A stretch of 38,028 nucleotides of DNA from Bermanella sp. (GTDB taxonomy: Bacteria > Pseudomonadota > Gammaproteobacteria > Pseudomonadales > Oceanobacteraceae), in the NCBI GenBank assembly GCA_002683575.1, contig NYTP01000126.1:1-38028 (forward strand), written 5' to 3'. This document shows, one piece after another, positions 31,847 to 38,028 of this stretch. Numbering within the stretch: the stretch's first letter is position 1; each line of letters opens with the position of its first letter. The position numbers and the translations under genes are program-made. The notes beneath the pieces are model-generated. The model was not told where the DNA came from. It saw only the letters and a program-made list of their open reading frames with translations, and did not search any database.

Positions 31847-33316
31847 ATGGCCTTACATAACCTCACTTTGACCCAAATATCCAAAGGTCTCGAAGCCGGT
31901 GATTTCACCAGCGTTGAAATCACCCAGCACTTTCTCGATCGCATTGAACAGCTTGATAAAGGCGATAATGGCCTTAACAGCTTCATCACGGTCACCCCAG
32001 AGCAAGCACTTGCAGACGCCAAGGCCGCCGATGAACGTCGCGCCGCTGGTGACGCATCGACCTGGACCGGTGTGCCTTTCGCACACAAAGACATCTTTTG
32101 TACCGATGGTACCCTCACCACCTGTGGCTCAAAAATGTTGGGGAATTTTGTTCCCCCTTATGACGCTACTGTTGTTGCGAACATGAAAGCGCAAGGCGCC
32201 GTTTGTCTTGGCAAAACCAACATGGATGAATTCGCCATGGGTTCATCCAACGAATCCTCTTTTTTTGGCCCAGTAAAAAACCCATGGAATCATGAGACTA
32301 TTCCTGGTGGCTCATCCGGAGGTTCTGCCGCGGCCGTTGCTGCTCGCTTAGTACCGGCCGCCACCGGCACAGACACCGGCGGCTCTATTCGTCAGCCTTC
32401 TGCTCTTTGTGGCTTAACCGGTTTAAAGCCTACCTACGGTCGCTGCTCTCGTTGGGGCATGATTGCTTACGCATCTTCCCTTGACCAAGCTGGCCCGATG
32501 GCTCGCACCGCGGAAGATGCTGCCATGATGCTTAACGTGATGGCCAGCTTTGATGAAAAAGACAGCACCAGCATTGAACAAGACGTACCGGATTACACCG
32601 CCACGCTAAACAATGAGCTTGCAGGCAAAGTGATCGGCCTACCAAAAGAGTTTTTCCCTGAAAGCTTAGATGGAGAAATGAAACAGGCTGTAATGAATGC
32701 CATCGCTGAATTTGAAAAACTAGGTTGCACCGTTAAAGAAATTTCTTTACCAAGTACTGATCTTGCCATTCCAGCTTACTACGTTGTGGCACCGGCTGAA
32801 TGCTCCGCCAATTTATCTCGTATGGACGGTGTGCGTTTTGGTTATCGCTGTGACGATCCAAAAGATGTTGAAGATTTATACAAGCGTTCACGTGGTGAAG
32901 GGTTTGGTGACGAAGTAAAACGTCGCATCATGATCGGTACCTATGCGCTATCAACGGGTTTTTACGATGCCTATTATGTGAAGGCTCAAAAAATTCGTCG
33001 CTTAATTAAAAATGATTTTGTTAAAGCATTTGAAGACGTGGATTTCATCATGGGCCCTGTCACCCCGACACCAGCATTTAAAGCCGGTGAAAAGTCAGGA
33101 GACCCCGTTGAGATGTATATGGAAGATAAATTCACCCTATCTTGTAACCTTGCGGGTTTACCTGGCATGTCCATTCCGGCTGGTTTAATCAATGGTTTAC
33201 CTGTTGGTTTACAAATTATGGGCGATTACTGGCGTGAAGCCGATATGTTAAATGCGGCGCACAAGTTTCAGCAAGTCACCGATTTTCACAATGCAGCACC
33301 TCAAGGTATCGAATAA
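31847..33316 (+). CDS. gatA: Asp-tRNA(Asn)/Glu-tRNA(Gln) amidotransferase subunit A
   Basis: Amidase signature [46 protein letters not shown]. Confidence 0.97.
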   Translation: MALHNLTLTQISKGLEAGDFTSVEITQHFLDRIEQLDKGDNGLNSFITVTPEQALADAKAADERRAAGDASTWTGVPFAHKDIFCTDGTLTTCGSKMLGNFVPPYDATVVANMKAQGAVCLGKTNMDEFAMGSSNESSFFGPVKNPWNHETIPGGSSGGSAAAVAARLVPAATGTDTGGSIRQPSALCGLTGLKPTYGRCSRWGMIAYASSLDQAGPMARTAEDAAMMLNVMASFDEKDSTSIEQDVPDYTATLNNELAGKVIGLPKEFFPESLDGEMKQAVMNAIAEFEKLGCTVKEISLPSTDLAIPAYYVVAPAECSANLSRMDGVRFGYRCDDPKDVEDLYKRSRGEGFGDEVKRRIMIGTYALSTGFYDAYYVKAQKIRRLIKNDFVKAFEDVDFIMGPVTPTPAFKAGEKSGDPVEMYMEDKFTLSCNLAGLPGMSIPAGLINGLPVGLQIMGDYWREADMLNAAHKFQQVTDFHNAAPQGIE

Positions 33317-33327
33317 GGAATTCTATT

Positions 33328-34782
33328 ATGGAATGGGAAGTAGTCATCGGTCTTGAGATTCACGCTCAGTTGGCCACCAAGTCAAAAATATTTTCAGGCT
33401 CAAGCACCGCATTTGGTGCAGAACCTAATACACAAGCCTCTCTGTTAGATTTAGGTTTACCCGGTGTATTGCCTGTCTTTAACGAACAAGCTTTAGCCAT
33501 GGCGGTTAAATTCGGTTGCGCCATTGATGCAGAGATCGGCAAAGTTTCTGTATTTGATCGTAAAAACTATTTTTATCCGGATTCACCAAAGGGATATCAA
33601 ACCACACAATTGCATCATCCAATTGTGGGTATGGGTCATATAGACATTACCTTGGAAGACGGCAGCACTCGTCGCATTAATGTTACCCGCGCGCACTTAG
33701 AAGAAGACGCCGGTAAATCATTACACGAAGACTTTCATGGACAATCCGGTATTGATTTAAACCGTGCTGGTACACCGTTAATTGAAATTGTATCCGAGCC
33801 AGAAATTCGCAGCGCCAAAGAAGCAGTTGCCTACTTCAAAAAAATGCACAGCATCGTAACCTACCTAGGCATTTGTGATGGCGATTTATCACAAGGTTCA
33901 ATGCGTTGTGACTGTAACGTATCTTTGCGTCCAAAAGGCCAAGAAGAATTCGGTACTCGCACTGAAATCAAAAACGTAAACAGTTTCCGTTTTGTTGAAC
34001 AAGCCATAAACGTTGAGATCGAACGCCAAATGGATATTCTTGAAGATGGTGGCACCATCACGCAAGAAACACGTTTGTTTGATGCCAATAAAATGGAAAC
34101 CCGCTCCATGCGCTCAAAAGAAGTGGCCAACGATTATCGCTACTTCCCTTGCCCGGATTTGCTACCCGTTGTTATTGATGACGAATACATTCAAACCATT
34201 CGTGATTCATTACCCGAATTACCCGACCAGAAAAAACAGCGTTTAATGGATGAAAACGGTTTAAGCGAATACGATGCGGGCGTACTGTCTGCAACTCGTG
34301 AAATGGCCGACTATTTTGAAGCCGTGGCTAAAACCTGTGGCGACTATAAACTGGCTGCTAACTGGGTAATGGGAGAATTATCTGCGGCGTTAAATAAAAA
34401 CGAAGTGGATATTAAAAATAGCCCTGTGAGCGCCGCACAGCTGGGTGCGATGATTGCTCGCATCATCGACAACACTATTTCTAGCAAGGGTGGTAAAGAT
34501 GTATTTGCTGCACTGTGGGAAGAAAAAGGTGACGACGTAGATGCACTGATCGATTCACTTGGTTTAAAACAAGTGAGCGACAGCGGCGCCATTGAAGCCA
34601 TTGTCGACGATGTCATTGCTAACAGTCCTAAACAGGTTGAGCAATATGTCTCGGCAGAGCCGGATAAACGCGGCAAAATGATTGGTTACTTTGTAGGCCA
34701 GGTCATGAAAGCATCGAAAGGCTCTGCGAACCCAGGCATGGTGAATAAGGTGCTTAAAGAGAAACTGGACGCTAAGTGCTAA
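33328..34782 (+). CDS. gatB: Asp-tRNA(Asn)/Glu-tRNA(Gln) amidotransferase subunit B
   Basis: [51 protein letters not shown]-terminal GatB tail domain. Confidence 0.97.
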   Translation: MEWEVVIGLEIHAQLATKSKIFSGSSTAFGAEPNTQASLLDLGLPGVLPVFNEQALAMAVKFGCAIDAEIGKVSVFDRKNYFYPDSPKGYQTTQLHHPIVGMGHIDITLEDGSTRRINVTRAHLEEDAGKSLHEDFHGQSGIDLNRAGTPLIEIVSEPEIRSAKEAVAYFKKMHSIVTYLGICDGDLSQGSMRCDCNVSLRPKGQEEFGTRTEIKNVNSFRFVEQAINVEIERQMDILEDGGTITQETRLFDANKMETRSMRSKEVANDYRYFPCPDLLPVVIDDEYIQTIRDSLPELPDQKKQRLMDENGLSEYDAGVLSATREMADYFEAVAKTCGDYKLAANWVMGELSAALNKNEVDIKNSPVSAAQLGAMIARIIDNTISSKGGKDVFAALWEEKGDDVDALIDSLGLKQVSDSGAIEAIVDDVIANSPKQVEQYVSAEPDKRGKMIGYFVGQVMKASKGSANPGMVNKVLKEKLDAKC

Positions 34783-34807
34783 ATTAATTCATCAAGCTGA
34801 TAGGATT

Positions 34808-34852
34808 AAGCACCTACAAACGGATATTGCATCCGCTTATAGGTGCTTTTTT
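34808..34852 (+). terminator. Rho-independent terminator of gatCAB
   Basis: AAGCACCTA / TAGGTGCTT outer stem with CGGAT / ATCCG inner stem, followed by TTTTTT on the + strand. Confidence 0.88.
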
Positions 34853-34859
34853 AGCTCAC

Positions 34860-37184
34860 TTAGTTGGCTAATAAACGATTAAATACCGATAATTGATGGT
34901 TTAATTTTTTTTCATCCTTATCATCAAGTGCACACTGATCCAGCACAAAGTGTACAGTTCTATTAACGGTTTCCCAGCGTGGGTTCTTCGGTAATGTTTG
35001 TACCGAAAGGTACTTATCGAGCGTCCGTGTTTTCGCGGTACTACCATCCATATACACACGCCACAAACCACTTTTTTCAGCTAAAACCGTTTTACTCTTC
35101 CCACTGTAACGTTGCCACATATCAATCGCATCGCGAATTAACTGCACAGTTACATCACGCACATCTTCATTTTCAGGCAGCATAACCATACTTGAACTAT
35201 TAAGCCGCTGTACTTTAAGTAATAACTCTTCTGGTAGCACCGGTGAAACCACATAATCGGTTACCCCCATACGAATACACTGGGCTAATTGTGTTTTATG
35301 GTATGCATCGACTAATAATAGTATCGGTATATCATTGTGCTCACTTCGAATACGCTTGATATCTTCAATCATATACGCATCCCATTTTTTAACTTGCCAA
35401 ACAATCATCTTAGGACGAAATTTAATAATATTTTCTTGAGTAATATTAGCCAAAATCAAATGAAAATATTCTGACAAGGTATGCCCGATCACCCCAGTTG
35501 AATCTTGGTTGACTAACACTGGCTCCGCTAATGCGTTGCCTAAATTTTCAACCTTTTTCTCATCATTTTCCTCATGCTCATCTTCAATATACCGCGGTAT
35601 TGAAAAGCTCATTTTAGTTGAGCTCGATAGCCGCGTAATATCAAGCTTACTGCCCATGGTATTTAAAGCATAATGAACTGCGTTCAATTCATCATGTAAT
35701 ATTTTTTGTTGATTAGTGACTTTATTTAAAATGACCTCAAAATTCACATTTTTAGAATCGTTACCTATATATAAACTGGCTGAAATACCATCGCGATCGG
35801 CCATACGAGTTAGAATTAGAACAATAGATTGCAGATCATCTTGACTGCAATTTAAAAGAATTGAATCGTCTTCAATATAAACAGGTAGATTAAGAATACC
35901 GGTGTAAAAATCAATGGAAGCTTGCCAGTGCCTAAGTGTAAAGAGGCTAGTAGTATTCGATTGCGTATATCTTTTCATTATCTGGCCAGCACTTCGATCA
36001 ATACTTGATTTTACACTTAACAATAATCGTGACTCTCGCTGACTGTGTAGCCACAACATATAAAGCTGAAACAGCACAAAAAATACCAAACCAAATTGCG
36101 CCAATGGCCGAGATTGAATATACAGATGGGTGTATAAATAATCATGAATAACAAATACCGTCCAGCCCATAAAACTAATCATAAATAAATTCACAAATGG
36201 GGCGTTTTGTTTTCTCAAAAGAACCAACATGATCATAATATAAGCGACTGTCATCAAGCCCATTATTTGATTCACCTCACCAAACCAAGTGAAAACGGTT
36301 GCCGGTAAAAAAACCGTGGCAATCACAACCACAAATGAAACAACAGCAATAATGCGGGGAAATACTTGATTTTTGATATCGAAAAAACGATGAAAGAAAT
36401 ACACAAATAATGGCAATGCAATAAATAAAAGAATGTGCTCTAAACGCTGCCAATTTTGCCAACTCATGAACGATATAAAGTCATAAGCAATGCGCTCACC
36501 CACCGTCACACTTCGCAGGGCAATCGCCCAAACAAACAGCGCAAAGAATATATGGCTATCATGTCCGTACCGGGTGATATTGCGCCCTAATAAGTAAATG
36601 GACACCAACACTAAAAAACTAAATACCATGGCATCCAGTAATTTACTTTGGTCACGTAACGCTGCGCGGTGCTTAGCATCCGATATTAAAAGGTTATGCC
36701 ACACCCCGCCTTCTTTATGATGAAAGTTACTCACATGCAAAACGAGGTCATACTGGGTAGCTGGCTCAAGGGGCATAACAGCCGGCCCAAATTTTGGCTG
36801 CTCCGATTGCACGGTATGAGATACCACACCACGCTGAAATCTCAATTTTCCATTGACCCACAAGCTCATGGCACTTGGCATATCCGGTATACGTAAATAA
36901 TAAGGTTGCTGCACAGGCATATGCAGGCGCAATCTAAATGTGGCAAATCCATGAGGGGCATAAGGACCTTGCTCATGCCATAAACCAGGCAGCTTTAAGC
37001 CATCTTGCATGGGCCGATTCATTTCTATATGCAGGGCCTGCCAGTCAAACGCCCACAAGCCATTAAGGGCAACAGGCCCTTGGCGTAAATCATCCGTTGA
37101 TATGGTTTTTTCTGGTAGGGAAAAACAGGTAAGAGGGATCATCCATCCCAATATAAATACAACTAACTTCATGGCATTTATCAT
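34860..37184 (-). CDS. 7TM-DISM-like membrane sensor with degenerate ATPase-like and pseudo-receiver regions
   Basis: Signal peptide, extracellular jelly-roll-like domain (LWAFDWQALHIE..FRLRLHMPVQQPYYLRIPDMPSAMSLWVNGKL), about 7 TM helices, cytoplasmic coil, HATPase-like region, REC-like region (KMIVWQVKKWDAYMIEDIKRIRSEHNDIPILLLVDAYHKTQLAQCIRMGVTDYVVSPVLPEELLLKVQRL), and a C-terminal domain with SGLWRVYMDGSTAKTRTLDKYL..LPKNPRW. Confidence 0.75.
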   Translation of the reverse strand: MINAMKLVVFILGWMIPLTCFSLPEKTISTDDLRQGPVALNGLWAFDWQALHIEMNRPMQDGLKLPGLWHEQGPYAPHGFATFRLRLHMPVQQPYYLRIPDMPSAMSLWVNGKLRFQRGVVSHTVQSEQPKFGPAVMPLEPATQYDLVLHVSNFHHKEGGVWHNLLISDAKHRAALRDQSKLLDAMVFSFLVLVSIYLLGRNITRYGHDSHIFFALFVWAIALRSVTVGERIAYDFISFMSWQNWQRLEHILLFIALPLFVYFFHRFFDIKNQVFPRIIAVVSFVVVIATVFLPATVFTWFGEVNQIMGLMTVAYIMIMLVLLRKQNAPFVNLFMISFMGWTVFVIHDYLYTHLYIQSRPLAQFGLVFFVLFQLYMLWLHSQRESRLLLSVKSSIDRSAGQIMKRYTQSNTTSLFTLRHWQASIDFYTGILNLPVYIEDDSILLNCSQDDLQSIVLILTRMADRDGISASLYIGNDSKNVNFEVILNKVTNQQKILHDELNAVHYALNTMGSKLDITRLSSSTKMSFSIPRYIEDEHEENDEKKVENLGNALAEPVLVNQDSTGVIGHTLSEYFHLILANITQENIIKFRPKMIVWQVKKWDAYMIEDIKRIRSEHNDIPILLLVDAYHKTQLAQCIRMGVTDYVVSPVLPEELLLKVQRLNSSSMVMLPENEDVRDVTVQLIRDAIDMWQRYSGKSKTVLAEKSGLWRVYMDGSTAKTRTLDKYLSVQTLPKNPRWETVNRTVHFVLDQCALDDKDEKKLNHQLSVFNRLLAN

Positions 37185-37386
37185 TATTTTTTAGCCATAT
37201 TACGCATTGATGGACTGAAACCATATGTCCAAATACGCCTTCATCTAAAGCGATGAGTGTCATTTTTATTTGACCTTTTTTAGCCTTTTTTTGTGTGGTG
37301 TTTATTCATGCTATGGCTTTAATTCTATGTGTGGCTAATCTGGGGATTTGCCACACTTAAAATAAATATAATAACGAGGTGCCCCA

Positions 37387-38028
37387 ATGAGACGATTCAA
37401 AGTCGCCCTAATGCTGATATGTCTAGGACTGAGCAGTGCCACACTTGCCTACCCAGGCGTATTCCCACAATCGATTTTTCAAAACTTAGACTATGGCCTG
37501 TATTGGTTCGGAAATAACGATAATTATCAAAAAGCCCAAGCGGGCCACAGTAATGCGTATTACAACAAAAGCGCACCAACCATCATCTATATTCATGGCT
37601 GGCAAAACGGCTCAAGCCAAACTAAAAACCGTGAAACCTTCAATCGTAGCGACAGTGGCGGCCCCAATGTGGACTTAGCCTATGCATGGCGCCGTGCGGG
37701 TTACAACGTGGGTATTTTATATTGGAATCAATTTGCAGATGAGGGCGAAGTAAAAGATGCCGAAGCTAAAATCTGGAGCAAAAACGGCCCTCGTGCTATG
37801 CGCTGGCGCGATCACAATGGGTCCTATCGTTCATGTCCAAATAAGGATGCAGGGCAACTCATGTTTGAAAGCCTGAAAAATAACATGGCGGATTATACAG
37901 GGAGCCGCTTGATCATTGCAGGCCACAGTCTAGGTAATCAAATGGCGATTGTGGTGACCAAAAAACTGAAAGATGGCATCAACGCTGGCAATACTAATAG
38001 TAAGCTGAAACCTAAGCGTGTGGCCTTA
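37387..38028 (+). CDS. Secreted lipase-like alpha/beta hydrolase, truncated by the window end
   Basis: My own translation from ATG 37387: MRRFKVALMLICLGLSSATLAYPGVFPQSIF... signal peptide; oxyanion-type YIHGW; nucleophile elbow GHSLG. Open to the last base; absent from the ORF track because it has no stop codon in the window. Confidence 0.8.
   Translation, partial: MRRFKVALMLICLGLSSATLAYPGVFPQSIFQNLDYGLYWFGNNDNYQKAQAGHSNAYYNKSAPTIIYIHGWQNGSSQTKNRETFNRSDSGGPNVDLAYAWRRAGYNVGILYWNQFADEGEVKDAEAKIWSKNGPRAMRWRDHNGSYRSCPNKDAGQLMFESLKNNMADYTGSRLIIAGHSLGNQMAIVVTKKLKDGINAGNTNSKLKPKRVAL

Noticed and set aside
31729-32121. 130-aa minus-strand ORF across gatC/gatA
   Set aside because: Antisense shadow of conserved gatC and gatA, no family signature.

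Overview
The window is a compact, chromosomal, core-type region of a gammaproteobacterium. I would guess an Oceanospirillales- or Pseudomonadales-like organism; this is inferred from gene content and no search was run. From left to right it holds: ybiT-type ABC-F ATPase (-); a small accessory block of PEBP-family secreted protein, AraC regulator, transglutaminase-like protein and YtoQ; hisC-hisD-hisG-murA-ibaG-mlaB-mlaC-mlaD-mlaE-mlaF (-); yrbG-kdsD-lptC-lptA-lptB-rpoN-hpf-ptsN-rapZ-ptsO-mgtE-darP (+); nit-yhdP-rng-maf-mreD-mreC-mreB (-); gatC-gatA-gatB (+); a 774-aa 7TM-DISM-like sensor (-); and a secreted lipase-like alpha/beta hydrolase cut off by the right edge. I saw no mobile element, CRISPR array, prophage, rRNA or tRNA. 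The observations I rate highest are: (1) mreC appears to start at a non-canonical ATT (AUU) codon behind a perfect Shine-Dalgarno; (2) the 7TM-DISM protein appears to carry a degenerate kinase-like ATPase module, a pseudo-receiver lacking all three signature residues, and an unnamed C-terminal domain; (3) an ~80-bp imperfect palindrome plus a strong hairpin interrupts hisD-hisC; (4) kdsC is cleanly missing between kdsD and lptC. No clearly new multi-gene system is evident; most of the window is ordinary housekeeping DNA.
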